Source of the DNA: Ilyobacter_A sp963675185 | GTDB taxonomy: Bacteria; Fusobacteriota; Fusobacteriia; Fusobacteriales; Fusobacteriaceae | DNA length: 64,000 bases | NCBI GenBank assembly: GCA_963675185.2 | Contig: CAXXOH010000003.1 | Span: 992,001 to 1,056,000 of the forward strand | Direction: 5' to 3' | In this document: positions 38,193-46,758 of the stretch, in pieces | How positions within the stretch are numbered: the first letter of the stretch is position 1 | Layout: every line of letters starts with the position of its first letter | Made by a program: the position numbers and the translations under genes | Notes under the pieces: model-generated | Seen by the model: only the letters and a program-made list of their open reading frames with translations | What the model was told of the DNA's origin: nothing | Databases searched by the model: none

Positions 38193-39507
38193 TTGGGAAA
38201 CAGACAAATCAGAACAAAATTTTTAAATTACTTTTCGGAAAAAAATATTGAACAAATTGCCAGGTATTCTAAATTCAAAATTAGGAATAGCGGCAAAATT
38301 TCTCCTCTTAACTTCATATCTTTAACTTGTTTCAGCTCCAATAATTTATGCACTTCATCCTTGGAAGAATTAAGCGCTGAACTTCTATTAAAGCAGAATA
38401 TTAATATTTCTCCTCAAGCGCTTGATCAGAGGTTTAGCGAGGCTTCTGTAGAATTTCTTAAAAATATTTTCTTATCTCTTTGTAAAACACAAATATCCAA
38501 TAAGTCTAAAGCCTTTAAAAAATTATGGCTTCAGCAATATCTTTTTAATGGACTCTACTGAAATAAAATTGCCAAATAAATTAAAAAATAAGTATAAAGG
38601 TGCAAACAAATCTAATCCTGCTGTTTTAAAAATAAATCTTCTCCTTGAATTATTAGATTATTCTTTTAAGAACACTGTTTTATCTACGGGAACTAAAAAT
38701 GAGCAAAATTTTTCTAAATATGTCTACGATAAATTAGTTACAGATTCCTTAGTTTTAAAAGATTTAGGGTACTTTAAATTTGATGACTTCAATGAGATTG
38801 AAAGCAGAAACAGCTCTTTTGTTTCTCGTTTGAAAGCCGGAACAAGGTTATTTGCTTTAAACCCTAATCCTCAGTACTCACCAAAGGGAAAACTACTAAA
38901 AAAGACGAAGTATTTGGTAACAAATGCTGGAGAGTTGGGAAAAGAACTAAAAGCAGGAGAGACTCAAGAATATGAATTTCTAGTCGGAAGCCATGACGAC
39001 AAGAGGCCTTTTAGGGTAATCCTAACTAAATTGGACAAAGAGACTTCTAATAAAAAAGTACAAAAGATAGAAGAAAGAGAAAGAAGGAATGAGCACTGCG
39101 CAAAGCACGCAAGAAGTTCTGCTGAAATTACTGGATATATTACTAATCTTTGGGGATTCAATCCTTCTGAAATCATCGAAATATATAAATTGAGATGGCA
39201 AATTGAATTGCTGTTTAAAATTTTTAAGTCTGATTTTAAACTAGATAAACTAAAAGACTTGAAAGTAGAAAGAATAGAGACTCACATATATGCCACTTTA
39301 ATTAGAATGCTTCTTTTAATGGAGATTACAAAGGGTATCAATGGAGGATACTCAAAAGAAATGAGTATAAGGCGAGTAATAAAAAGCTCGTTGGGGGTTT
39401 TGACTGATTTCATGGAAACTTTGAAATCTAAAAAGCGTTTCATGCGCTTGACTTCAAAATTAAAAAAAATTATTGATTCTAAAATAAAAAAAGTTCCCAG
39501 CAAATAA
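38193..39507 (+). pseudogene. IS4-like transposase, split by a frameshift
   Basis: The first part (38193-38561, TTG start, about 122 residues) is the helical N-terminal domain (SPQALDQRFSEASVEFLKN). The second part (38548-39507, 319 residues) is the catalytic domain, starting MDSTEIKLPNKLKNKYKG with the first catalytic Asp, and later the IS4 Y-(2)-R-(3)-E-(6)-K-type motif in IYKLRWQIELLFKIFKSDFK. The two frames overlap by 14 bases and are joined by a +1 shift near CTTTTTAATGG. This may be a true inactivating mutation or a programmed shift; the run of T makes slippage possible. Confidence 0.8.
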
Positions 39508-39601
39508 TCACCGAGAACACCACTGATAATAGAATAAACTTTTTTAGCCATTTTTGCAAGTGGTTTTTTGTAGTTTGAAAATTTAGCTTTAAAATTAAAA
39601 T

Positions 39602-39632
39602 AGGAACCTAACTATATAAAAGTTAGGTTCCT
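39602..39632. terminator. Hairpin near the right end of the IS element
   Basis: Stem AGGAACCTAACT / AGTTAGGTTCCT around a 7-nt loop. It has no long T-run, but may block read-through out of the element toward the marR gene now that the host terminator is disrupted. Confidence 0.55.
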
Positions 39633-39678
39633 AAAATTTCTTAGCTTGATAGGTGTGGGCGTTTACCCCTCTTTTTTA

Positions 39679-39707
39679 TTGACACTTTCTAAAAGTTAGG
39701 GTATAAT
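39679..39707 (+). promoter_or_regulatory. Promoter of the first marR gene
   Basis: Consensus TTGACA (39679-39684), 17-bp spacer, TATAAT (39702-39707). Transcription should start near 39713, just before the palindrome at 39722-39737. Confidence 0.9.
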
Positions 39708-39721
39708 ATTCTTATATGCAT

Positions 39722-39737
39722 AGTTTATAAGTAAACT
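39722..39737 (+). promoter_or_regulatory. Putative MarR operator
   Basis: AGTTTA-TAAG-TAAACT, a perfect inverted repeat with 6-bp arms, placed directly downstream of the predicted start site. Repression of the marR gene by its own product is the simplest reading. Confidence 0.65.
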
Positions 39738-39756
39738 TTTTTTTGCGGAGGTGCCC

Positions 39757-40224
39757 ATGAACGAATTAGATGTCAATGAATTTAAAATTGGGAAAAAGAT
39801 AGCCCATATCTATAAATTCTTCCAGCTGCTAGCCTCTAAACATTTCGAGGATATAGATATAAAAGTAGCAGAATTCCCCTTCTTGATGACCGCGCTAGAA
39901 TCTGAAGGAGTATGCCAGGAAGAGTTAGCCTGCGCCGTTATGGTAAATAAATCCGCTGCAACGAAAGCAGTTAAATCCCTTGTAGAAAAGGGATACCTCA
40001 CCCGAAAAAAAGACGAGATCGACAAAAGATTTTTCAAAGTTTACCCTACACCAAAGGCAAGGGAAGCAAAAGAAAAGATTTGCGAAAAAATACACAGCAT
40101 GAGAACCCACATGCTAAGCAATTTTTCCGATTCTGAAATAGAGAACCTGTATGCCTTGCTGGAAAAATTAGAGAAAAACATGATAAAAGAGTGCCATGAA
40201 ATCGATATTTGTAAATGCAAGTGA
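39757..40224 (+). CDS. MarR-family transcriptional regulator
   Basis: A 155-residue winged-helix repressor-type protein. The N-terminal dimer helix (IGKKIAHIYKFFQLLASKHF) leads to the DNA-binding part (QEELACAVMVNKSAATKAVK, SLVEKGYLTRKKDEIDKRF), where DxR of the wing is conserved as DKR. The C-terminus ends in CKCK, giving two extra cysteines. The ATG at 39757 is preferred over the GTG at 39751 because GGAGG sits six bases upstream. It is a single-gene transcript closed by a strong terminator. It resembles the MarR protein at 55782 in length and layout. Targets are unknown. Confidence 0.88.
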   Translation: MNELDVNEFKIGKKIAHIYKFFQLLASKHFEDIDIKVAEFPFLMTALESEGVCQEELACAVMVNKSAATKAVKSLVEKGYLTRKKDEIDKRFFKVYPTPKAREAKEKICEKIHSMRTHMLSNFSDSEIENLYALLEKLEKNMIKECHEIDICKCK

Positions 40225-40247
40225 GCCCATCTTGGGGCTCTTTTTTT
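40223..40247 (+). terminator. Terminator after the first marR gene
   Basis: Stem GAGCCC / GGGCTC with a 6-nt loop, followed by seven T. It overlaps the stop codon region of the marR gene. Confidence 0.9.
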
Positions 40248-40577
40248 ACGTGTTTTTTACCAAAATGTGCTTCAACTACAATATTTTCCTTGAATTTACA
40301 GGACTTTTTGTCAAAACCACCCAATTCCTACAAAGTTTAAACTGCCCTGAATCTTTTACCACTCGTTTACCCTATTTAAATTACTTTTTAAAACTCTTAG
40401 TTTAATATTAGGGTGTATTTAGAATTCATGCACGTTTTTGGAGTTTCAAGATAAAAGCAAAACGTTATTCCTAAATACGAATTTTTTAAAACGACAGATT
40501 TTAACAGGGTAATTTTTAGAATTCAAATTTTTTTAATTTTAAAATAACATATAACTTTTTGAAAGGATGGACAGAGG
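40248..40577. other. AT-rich region upstream of the porin gene
   Basis: About 330 bp without a gene. TTTAGAATTCA occurs twice (near 40418 and 40516), which may mark regulator half sites. It must hold the promoter of the outer membrane gene, but no consensus -35/-10 pair was found. AAAGGATGG precedes the ATG at 40578. Confidence 0.45.
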
Positions 40578-41531
40578 ATGAAAAAAATATCATTGGCACT
40601 GGCTGCTCTTACTTTAGCGGCTACAGCAAACGCAGCTTCTTTTAACTTAACGCACGAGGCAAAATTAAACGACGAGTCTATTTACAAAGGTACAGAAAAA
40701 ATCGAGTACACACTTGCTAAAGGGGACTACAAACTAGACAATGGAATGAAATTCAAATTCGACGTGGACAGAGACTTCATAAAAGACGATGGAAAAGGCA
40801 TCGAAGACCATGAAGGTTGGGATACTATGTTTGGAATTTACGCTCCTGTAGGTAAATTTGACATGCTTGGAAAAACATGGAAAAACCAAATCGGTGCAAA
40901 ATTCCTTTATGACCAAGAGAGCGCTTACGACACTACAAAAGAATATGAAGAAATTGAATACGGTGTGGAGTTTATTACTTCGACTAACTTAAGCGACATC
41001 ACAAAATTAGACATTGCGCTTTCAGGTATGTTTGCAGATACAGACAACAAAGGAACTGAATACGATGGGGAATACTACGGAATCGAGACAACTCTAGCTA
41101 CTAAATGGACTAAAAACTGGAGCTCAAAAACTTACTTCAACCAGTACTTCAGAGGATACACAGACGGTAAATTCACAGGAGACAGCTCTTCTACGGCAGA
41201 CTACGATTCCGATGCTTACACGTGGGAACTAGACCATGAGACAAGATGGACGCAAAACATCATCGAAATGGACAACATGGCCGTATACATCGGAGCATCA
41301 TTCAACGCTGAATTATTGAACCAAGGCGACGAGCACAAGGACGCAGGAAAAAGCAAGGAAAAATTCTGGGCACAACCACAAATTGGATTCAAATACGCTG
41401 TAAGCGATGCTGTATCTCTACACGGACTAGCTGGTTACAACGTATGGTCTCTAGAAAACAGCGAAGACTCTGTTAAAGTGGATCCTGAAGAATTCGAAGC
41501 TACTCTTGGATTCAAAGTAAACATGCAATAA
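40578..41531 (+). CDS. Outer membrane beta-barrel (porin-like) protein
   Basis: A 317-residue protein with a clear signal peptide (KKISLALAALTLAATANA, cleavage before ASF). The mature chain has alternating aromatic/polar strands (FDMLGKTWKNQIGAKFLYDQ, YYGIETTLATKWTKNWSSKT) with acidic turns, about 12-14 strands, and no cysteine. The final strand (FEATLGFKVNMQ) does not end in Phe. It is probably a general or sugar-acid-type porin; substrate is unknown. It has its own terminator and is likely well expressed, judging by regular codon choice. Confidence 0.8.
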   Translation: MKKISLALAALTLAATANAASFNLTHEAKLNDESIYKGTEKIEYTLAKGDYKLDNGMKFKFDVDRDFIKDDGKGIEDHEGWDTMFGIYAPVGKFDMLGKTWKNQIGAKFLYDQESAYDTTKEYEEIEYGVEFITSTNLSDITKLDIALSGMFADTDNKGTEYDGEYYGIETTLATKWTKNWSSKTYFNQYFRGYTDGKFTGDSSSTADYDSDAYTWELDHETRWTQNIIEMDNMAVYIGASFNAELLNQGDEHKDAGKSKEKFWAQPQIGFKYAVSDAVSLHGLAGYNVWSLENSEDSVKVDPEEFEATLGFKVNMQ

Positions 41532-41542
41532 ATCAATTAATT

Positions 41543-41575
41543 AGAGGAGGGGCTCCTCCTCCTCTCTTTTTATTT
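41543..41575 (+). terminator. Terminator after the porin gene
   Basis: Stem AGAGGAGG (41543-41550) with CCTCCTCT (41558-41565), then a T-rich tract. It lies 12 nt after the stop codon. Confidence 0.85.
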
Positions 41576-41630
41576 TTCACCTATTTTTAAAGCAACTTGT
41601 TTTAATTTTTTGCTATAGATTATTTTCTGA

Positions 41631-41922
41631 ATTTAGCTACAAAATATTTTTTTGAGCACAGAGTTTCGCAGAAAAAGCAATTTAAAATAAAGATATTTTT
41701 TGTTACGAATCACACGAATTGATTAAAATCTTTGAGCAACGCTTTCTTTATATATCCCTATTAACTTCACTTCTCTGTGAAGCTCTCTTTTTTTCTCCGT
41801 GCAGCTCTGTGTCCTAAATATCCTTTTATTTGATTTTTCATTCGTGTACTTTCGTGCGATTCGTGACTAGAAAAAAGAGTTTTCATCTATAATTTTAAAT
41901 CATTTCAAATAATTCAACTAAA
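41631..41922. repeat. Dispersed repeat copy C
   Basis: Same family as 7776, 10806 and 60050. Left words: CACAGAGTTTCGCAGA and GTTACGAATCACACGAAT. Centre: AAAATCTTTGAGCAACG, shared with copy D. Right words: CTCTGTGAAGCTCTC, GTGCAGCTCTGTGTCC and CGTGCGATTCGTGACTA. It fills the gap between the porin gene and the ABC ATPase gene and has no coding frame. Confidence 0.85.
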
Positions 41923-41950
41923 CTTTCTAGCAAATGGAAATTAAAAAATT

Positions 41951-42682
41951 CTAGTACTTCAAGGTTTTCCCCAAAAATTCCTTAAGTTCTTCCGTCTGAG
42001 GATTTTCGAAGATCTGAACACTATCGCCCTGCTCTACAACTCTGCCGTCTGCTATAAAAATTACATAATCAGCCACATGCTTTGCAAAACCCATTTCATG
42101 AGTTACTAATATCAAATTTCTCTTTTCCCTCTTCAACTCCAAGATGGCGTCTAACACCTCTGATGTAAGGGCCGGGTCAAGGGCAGATGTCGGTTCATCA
42201 AACAACATAACCTTAGGTTCTATGGCTATAGCCCTCACTATGGCTACCCTTTGCTGCTGGCCGCCGGACAGTTGGTGGGGTTTTTTATGCATATGCTCCG
42301 CCAACTGAAACCTTTGAAAAAGCGAGACCGCCTTAGACTGCGCCTCATTTTTAGAGAGTTTGTGGACCTTTGTAAGAGGAAGGGTTATATTCTCCATGGC
42401 ACTCAAGTGCGGGAAAAGGTTATAAGCCTGAAATACCACTCCAACAGTTTTTCTGTAATTTTCCAATTTTTTTTCTTCAAAACTCAGATATTCACCATTC
42501 ACGAATATCTCTCCACAGTCCGGAAGCTCCAGACCAGCAATTATCCTAAGCAGTGTTGATTTTCCACCGCCGGACGGACCTATAACCACAAGGGAACTCA
42601 CATCCCTTAGCTTTATGTTGAGGCTTTTCAAGACCGCCTGGCCAGAATAAATTTTTGTCAAATCTTTTACGTCAAGCTTCAT
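41951..42682 (-). CDS. Polar amino acid ABC transporter ATPase
   Basis: A 243-residue ATPase of the GlnQ/HisP group. It has Walker A (GPSGGGKST, residue about 35), Q-loop (VGVVFQAYNLFPH), signature (LSGGQQQRVAIVRAI), Walker B (VMLFDEPTSALDP) and switch His (LVTHEMGFAKHVAD). It overlaps the permease gene by 11 bases. With the permease and the receptor at 46759 it should import an amino acid. The substrate cannot be told from sequence alone. Confidence 0.93.
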   Translation of the reverse strand: MKLDVKDLTKIYSGQAVLKSLNIKLRDVSSLVVIGPSGGGKSTLLRIIAGLELPDCGEIFVNGEYLSFEEKKLENYRKTVGVVFQAYNLFPHLSAMENITLPLTKVHKLSKNEAQSKAVSLFQRFQLAEHMHKKPHQLSGGQQQRVAIVRAIAIEPKVMLFDEPTSALDPALTSEVLDAILELKREKRNLILVTHEMGFAKHVADYVIFIADGRVVEQGDSVQIFENPQTEELKEFLGKTLKY

Positions 42683-43520
42683 AAGAAAATTTCCTTTCCA
42701 TTTTTTTCGACAAAAGAGATATTGGATAGGTCAACATAATGTACCCAATAGCCAAAACAAAGTAATTTTCTATAGGGGCAAAAGTCAAGGAGTCCACCTC
42801 CTGAACGTTTTTTGTAAACTCATTAACAGCTATTATAGACAAAAGTGAAGAATCCTTTATAAGCGAAGCAAACTGACCCGCAAGGGAAGGCATAATCCTC
42901 TTTACAACCTGAGGGAAAATTATATATCTATATTTTTGATATTTACTAAAACCTAAAGCTTTACAGGTCTCTATTTGATTGGCATCTATACTCTCTATGC
43001 CAGCCCTTATTATTTCTGCAACATAAGCTCCGGAAAATACCGCCATTATAAGAACCCCCATAACATAACGGTTTCCGATATTGAAGGCTGTCCCTATAAC
43101 ATAAAAAAACAGGTATATCTGCACTATCAAGGGGGTTCCTCTTATGATCTCAATATAAAATTTACTAAAATAATATAGCGGAAGAAACCTTACTCTCTGT
43201 CCAAGAGCAAAAAACATCCCTATCAACAGGCTTGCCGCCAGAGAAAAAAAGGATATCAATATAGTCATGCAAAATCCGAATATAAACTTGTACCTGTAGG
43301 TTACAACCGTCTCTTTCCACATATAATGATAATTTAATTTAGCAAAAGAAAACTTCAAAAGAAAATATGCTGCCAGTAATATCAGCATACAGTTAAATGC
43401 CCTAACCCAGTTATCCACCTCGACTTGACCTGCTCCCCTGAAAAAAAAGCTCCTAACCGATATTTTTCTCGCTTTTTTATTGGGGCATATTGTATTTTTT
43501 GCCTCCGTAGGTTTATCCAT
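42672..43520 (-). CDS. Polar amino acid ABC transporter permease
   Basis: An inner-membrane permease of 282 residues in the HisM/GlnP family. A long cytoplasmic N-terminus and one extra helix precede the core. The core has the proline-rich turn IIRGTPLIVQIYLFFYVIG and the EAA coupling loop (EIIRAGIESIDANQIETCKA followed by LGFSKYQKYRYIIFPQ). About six membrane segments are visible. The N-terminal 60 residues are longer than usual. GGAGGTGGGGTTACC lies before the start. Confidence 0.9.
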   Translation of the reverse strand: MDKPTEAKNTICPNKKARKISVRSFFFRGAGQVEVDNWVRAFNCMLILLAAYFLLKFSFAKLNYHYMWKETVVTYRYKFIFGFCMTILISFFSLAASLLIGMFFALGQRVRFLPLYYFSKFYIEIIRGTPLIVQIYLFFYVIGTAFNIGNRYVMGVLIMAVFSGAYVAEIIRAGIESIDANQIETCKALGFSKYQKYRYIIFPQVVKRIMPSLAGQFASLIKDSSLLSIIAVNEFTKNVQEVDSLTFAPIENYFVLAIGYIMLTYPISLLSKKMERKFSYEA

Positions 43521-43699
43521 GGTAACCCCACCTCCAATTTTGAGTAAATACGGTTATAAAGTTCGATATAAAATGCAACGCTTTACATCTAAAAACTTCT
43601 TTAACCCTATACCTACACCTAAACTGTTTTCCTTTATTACTATCCTATTTCAGCGCTGTCCACAGTTATCTTAATCACCCGTTTTTACAAAAAAATAAA

Positions 43700-43747
43700 A
43701 AACCCGGCCGGTCTGCACATCACGAAGATGTGCAGAAACTAGCCAGG
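43700..43747 (-). terminator. Terminator after iolH
   Basis: Inner stem CTGCACATC/GATGTGCAG around ACGAA, extended outward by GGCCGG-rich pairing to CCTGGC. Read on the minus strand it ends in a T run. It separates iolGH from the permease and ATPase genes. Confidence 0.85.
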
Positions 43748-43759
43748 CTAAAGTTTGAA

Positions 43760-44635
43760 TTAAAGAAGTTCTTTTTTAACTCTTGCTAGGTGCTCAGGAG
43801 CTAATTTCGCCATCTTTTCTGGGAATCCGAATAAAGAAACTGACGCTATCGTGTCCTCTTTTTTACCGAAATCCATTTCACGTAGTTTTGCGAACATCGC
43901 TTCGAAGTTAACGTCACCTTCACCGATTCCTAAATGTTGGTGCACAGTTACGTCTCTTCTAGCATCAGAACCAGGAGGGTTAACTATGTAACGGCAGTTT
44001 AACTCTTGGTTCATTGTATCTGCTATGATAACGTGTTTTAGGTCGTCACCGGCGTAATCAAGCATACCAGGAACGTCCCCTTTTCCTTTATCATAGAAGA
44101 AAGTGTGAGCCGCACAGAATAGGTATTTTACGTAGTCGCTACGGAACGACTTAACTATGTCTACAGTCTCATTACCATCTTCGCAGAAATCGTATGGGTG
44201 AGATTGGATATCAAGACGGATTCCTTCACGCTCGAAAATAGGAAGCAGTTCTTCCATAGATCTGTAAAGGCTCTCTTCAGACTCCACAGGTCTTTTTATG
44301 TCCCCAGCAAGCTCAGTATTCATAACAGGAACTCCTAGGTCTATTGCAATTTCAATAGCACGTTTCCAGTTTGTTACTGCAGCCTGTCTACGGTTTTCTT
44401 CTGGATGCGACCAATTGTAAATTGGTATCATCGAAGATATTTGAACTCCGGTTTCTTTTAAAACTTTTTTATACTCATCAATAATCTCTTTACCAGCCTT
44501 TGGGTGTTTGTAAAATGGCAGTATTTGAGGGTGCGGAGACTGCTCAATATAATTGAATCCCCACTCTTTAATTTGATGAACCATGTCAGTTATTGACATA
44601 TACCTTATTACATCTGGATCGAAAGCAATTTTCAT
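43760..44635 (-). CDS. iolH: IolH-like sugar isomerase/epimerase (inositol catabolism)
   Basis: A TIM-barrel enzyme of the xylose isomerase-like / AP endonuclease 2 superfamily, 291 residues. It begins MKIAFDPDVIRYMSITDMVH and YIEQSPHPQILPFYKHPKA, sequence I associate with IolH. Likely metal ligands are in MNTELAGD, LDIQSHPYDF, FCAAHTFF and VHQHLGIGEGDV. IolH is encoded in many myo-inositol operons, though its exact step is not well fixed. It follows iolG after a hairpin, so the pair may be differentially expressed. AGGGAGGTATC lies upstream of the ATG. Confidence 0.82.
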   Translation of the reverse strand: MKIAFDPDVIRYMSITDMVHQIKEWGFNYIEQSPHPQILPFYKHPKAGKEIIDEYKKVLKETGVQISSMIPIYNWSHPEENRRQAAVTNWKRAIEIAIDLGVPVMNTELAGDIKRPVESEESLYRSMEELLPIFEREGIRLDIQSHPYDFCEDGNETVDIVKSFRSDYVKYLFCAAHTFFYDKGKGDVPGMLDYAGDDLKHVIIADTMNQELNCRYIVNPPGSDARRDVTVHQHLGIGEGDVNFEAMFAKLREMDFGKKEDTIASVSLFGFPEKMAKLAPEHLARVKKELL

Positions 44636-44859
44636 TTAGATACCTCCCTATTTTTTTACTTATCTTAAACGTAAAATATTAATTCCAATCTCCAGCAATT
44701 CGAGCTCTAACCTAAGTATTCACTGTAGTTACATTCATATAACAAGCTTTACTTTCTTGCCATAATAGAACATTAAATACTCCTATATTAGTTTAGCTCC
44801 TTTTTTGGATTCTAGCAAGGACAACCATTAATTTTTCACATATTTATTTTTGTATTTTT

Positions 44860-44914
44860 AAAAAAACCTAGCTGGTTCTTACATTATCTAAACGACAAGC
44901 AGAACACAACTAGG
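44860..44914 (-). terminator. Hairpin and T-run between iolG and iolH
   Basis: Arms CCTAGCTGGTTCT (44867-44879) and AGAACACAACTAGG (44901-44914) pair with one bulge; six or more T follow on the minus strand. It is probably a full or partial terminator after iolG. Confidence 0.75.
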
Positions 44915-44955
44915 CTAAATTTAAATCAATTTTAAAGAAGTTTTCTCCTTTATTC

Positions 44956-45972
44956 TTACTTAGCGTAGAACACAGGACACTCTGCCATAACTACCGGAAC
45001 TATTTCAGTAGTATTTTGAGCCGCTACGCAAGCATCTCCAGCTACTGCAGCTGCATATCCATCCCAAGATGTTGGCCCGTTTGGCGCTCCAGTTTTAGCT
45101 ATCGAATCAATGAAAGCTTGAAGTTCGATGTCGTAAGACTCAATGAATCTTTTCTTCCAATCCATAAGGATGTCAGTTGAAAGTTTTGCTTCGCTTCTCA
45201 TAAGCACGCTTTGTGGTTCTGGTAGGTTAGCCGTTCCAGTTTCTCCCACTACTTGACATTGGATGTCATATCCGTATTTACAGTTAACGAATATTTCGAT
45301 GCTGATCCTGATCCCTTTTTTAGTTTCTAGTAAAACAAGTTGAGGATCTGCTAAGTGGCTTGAAGCCGCAGAAGTCTTTTTAGGGTAAACTACTTGAGCA
45401 GTAGTGAAATCGTCATCTAACAACCAACGTAGAACGTCTAGTTCATGGATAGCTGTATCGTGGATAGCCATAGGAGTTGTGTAGCTATCTCCTACTTCTG
45501 GGTTTCTGTGAGCACAGTATACTATTAGAGGCTCCCCTACTTTTCCAGTGTCAATTGCATCTTTTAGTGCAACATACCCTTTGTCGTATCTTCTCATGAA
45601 TCCAACTTGAACTAATTTCTTACCAGCTTTTATTTCAGCATCAACTATTTTTTTACAAGCTTCAGCAGTTGTAGCAAGTGGTTTCTCAACGAAAACATAT
45701 TTTCCAGCTTCGATTGCAGCTAAAACGTACTCTTCATGAGTAGAGCCTATAGAAGTTATAAGAACTACGTCAACGTCATCAGCTTTGATTAGGTCATGAG
45801 GATTTTCATAAACCTTTGCGTCTAATTTTAAATCTTCAACTGCTTTTTGAGCAAACTCAACTTTGTAGTCTGCAGCTGCAACAATCTCTCCACCCGAAAG
45901 CAGATATTGAATTCTGTTCATGTGTTCTCTTCCAATAGCACCAGTACCGATAACTCCAAATCTTAGTGACAT
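44956..45972 (-). CDS. iolG: Myo-inositol 2-dehydrogenase-like oxidoreductase
   Basis: A GFO/IDH/MocA-family dehydrogenase of 338 residues that should oxidise myo-inositol with NAD. It has the Rossmann loop (FGVIGTGAIGREHMNRI), the EKPLATTAEACKKIV motif (catalytic Lys about residue 96), and the substrate site TPMAIHDTAIHELDVLRWLL (His/Asp catalytic pair, about 173-192). The length is typical of IolG. Promoter and two LacI-type palindromes lie upstream at 46218-46407. It pairs with iolH; other inositol genes are not in the window. Confidence 0.88.
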   Translation of the reverse strand: MSLRFGVIGTGAIGREHMNRIQYLLSGGEIVAAADYKVEFAQKAVEDLKLDAKVYENPHDLIKADDVDVVLITSIGSTHEEYVLAAIEAGKYVFVEKPLATTAEACKKIVDAEIKAGKKLVQVGFMRRYDKGYVALKDAIDTGKVGEPLIVYCAHRNPEVGDSYTTPMAIHDTAIHELDVLRWLLDDDFTTAQVVYPKKTSAASSHLADPQLVLLETKKGIRISIEIFVNCKYGYDIQCQVVGETGTANLPEPQSVLMRSEAKLSTDILMDWKKRFIESYDIELQAFIDSIAKTGAPNGPTSWDGYAAAVAGDACVAAQNTTEIVPVVMAECPVFYAK

Positions 45973-46217
45973 AAATCAATCTCCTCCTCTTATAGGGTTC
46001 AGTCATACAGACCGCCCATTTGTTTAAATATTTTTAGCCTAACAAGACAGAAGAAAAAACATTAATTTTTTTCTTCCTCCATTCAAATATGTTAAATACA
46101 TCAAGTACATATTTAAAATGTGTATCGGGTATATTTAATATACACTATCAATTTATATTAAATATTCTTGTTTTATATCATTCGGAAAACCAACCAACTT
46201 TCCTTCTCGAATTACTT
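45973..46217. other. Leader region upstream of iolG
   Basis: About 245 bp of untranslated leader between the predicted promoter and iolG. No supported gene is present. AGGAGGAG sits just upstream of the iolG ATG. Confidence 0.5.
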
Positions 46218-46251
46218 AACCAAAAAATAGAAACGTTTTCATTTTTTGGTT
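46218..46251 (-). promoter_or_regulatory. 34-bp palindrome with AAACGTTT core
   Basis: AACCAAAAAAT and ATTTTTTGGTT arms flank AGAAACGTTTTC, with two mismatched pairs. The central AAACGTTT is typical of LacI/GalR-family operators. It lies within the transcribed leader of iolG and could also act as a hairpin in RNA. Confidence 0.65.
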
Positions 46252-46348
46252 ATTTTTACACCCAAAAACTAACTATATTAGTAAAGTGTTTCTACCATAT
46301 ACCATTTGCTAAATTTTAAGATATGGCAGCTTACAACTTCTGTAATTA

Positions 46349-46358
46349 AAAACGTTTT
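46349..46358 (-). promoter_or_regulatory. LacI-type operator core near the iolG start site
   Basis: AAAACGTTTT, the same core as at 46231-46238. It lies about 20-30 bp downstream of the -10 of the iolG promoter, a repressing position. No LacI-family gene is in the window. Confidence 0.65.
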
Positions 46359-46378
46359 CATTCTCTTCTTATGAAGTT

Positions 46379-46407
46379 AATATACACCCAACTTGAATTA
46401 TTGTCAA
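46379..46407 (-). promoter_or_regulatory. Promoter of iolG-iolH
   Basis: TTGACA (46402-46407), 17-bp spacer, TATATT (46379-46384) on the minus strand. It implies a leader of about 400 nt before iolG. Confidence 0.8.
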
Positions 46408-46594
46408 GAAAAAAATATCAGTTTTTTGTTTTTTTTCATCCAAAATCTATCCTTTAGTTCTGTATAAGAATTTAACGTTCTGATTTAGGAAATATCTATT
46501 TTTATGGTTTGATACAGTTGTATATTTTCAAGTAAATGTAGACCTTTTCCCTCGAAGCAAATTCTAAATATTTTAACCACTAAAATCTCAAAAT

Positions 46595-46623
46595 TGCCCG
46601 GGTTTTGATTTAAAACCCGGGCA
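46595..46623 (-). terminator. Terminator after the solute receptor gene
   Basis: Perfect 12-bp stem TGCCCGGGTTTT / AAAACCCGGGCA with a 5-nt loop. The T-tract on the minus strand is short (AATTTTGAG), but the stem is strong. Confidence 0.75.
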
Positions 46624-46758
46624 GAATTTAAAAATACATAATCCATTCGAAATAGCCGCACCCTTATGAGAAAGTTATATATAACCCGTGCCTACATTTA
46701 TTAAATAAGATTTCACAATTTTAACCCCCTGAACTTGTCAACTTTATATCAGGTGGTT

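Larger units (their letters stand above)
38112..39656 (+). mobile_element. IS4-like insertion sequence inside a terminator
   Basis: A 1545-bp element. Terminal inverted repeats are 38112-38128 (ATACCTATCAAGCTAAG) and 39640-39656, matching at 16 of 17 positions. A perfect 12-bp direct repeat GGGCGTTTACCC flanks it (38100-38111 and 39657-39668). Removing the element and one repeat restores AGAGGGG-CGTTTA-CCCCTCT-TTTTT, a rho-independent terminator right after the zinc-ribbon gene. The transposase frame is split, so the copy may be dead. Confidence 0.88.

Noticed and set aside
40196..40405. A 69-residue frame after the first marR gene
   Set aside because: It overlaps the marR end and the strong terminator, and has no ribosome site.
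46089..46319. A 76-residue plus-strand frame upstream of iolG
   Set aside because: No ribosome site; it overlaps a 34-bp palindrome in the iolG leader on the other strand.
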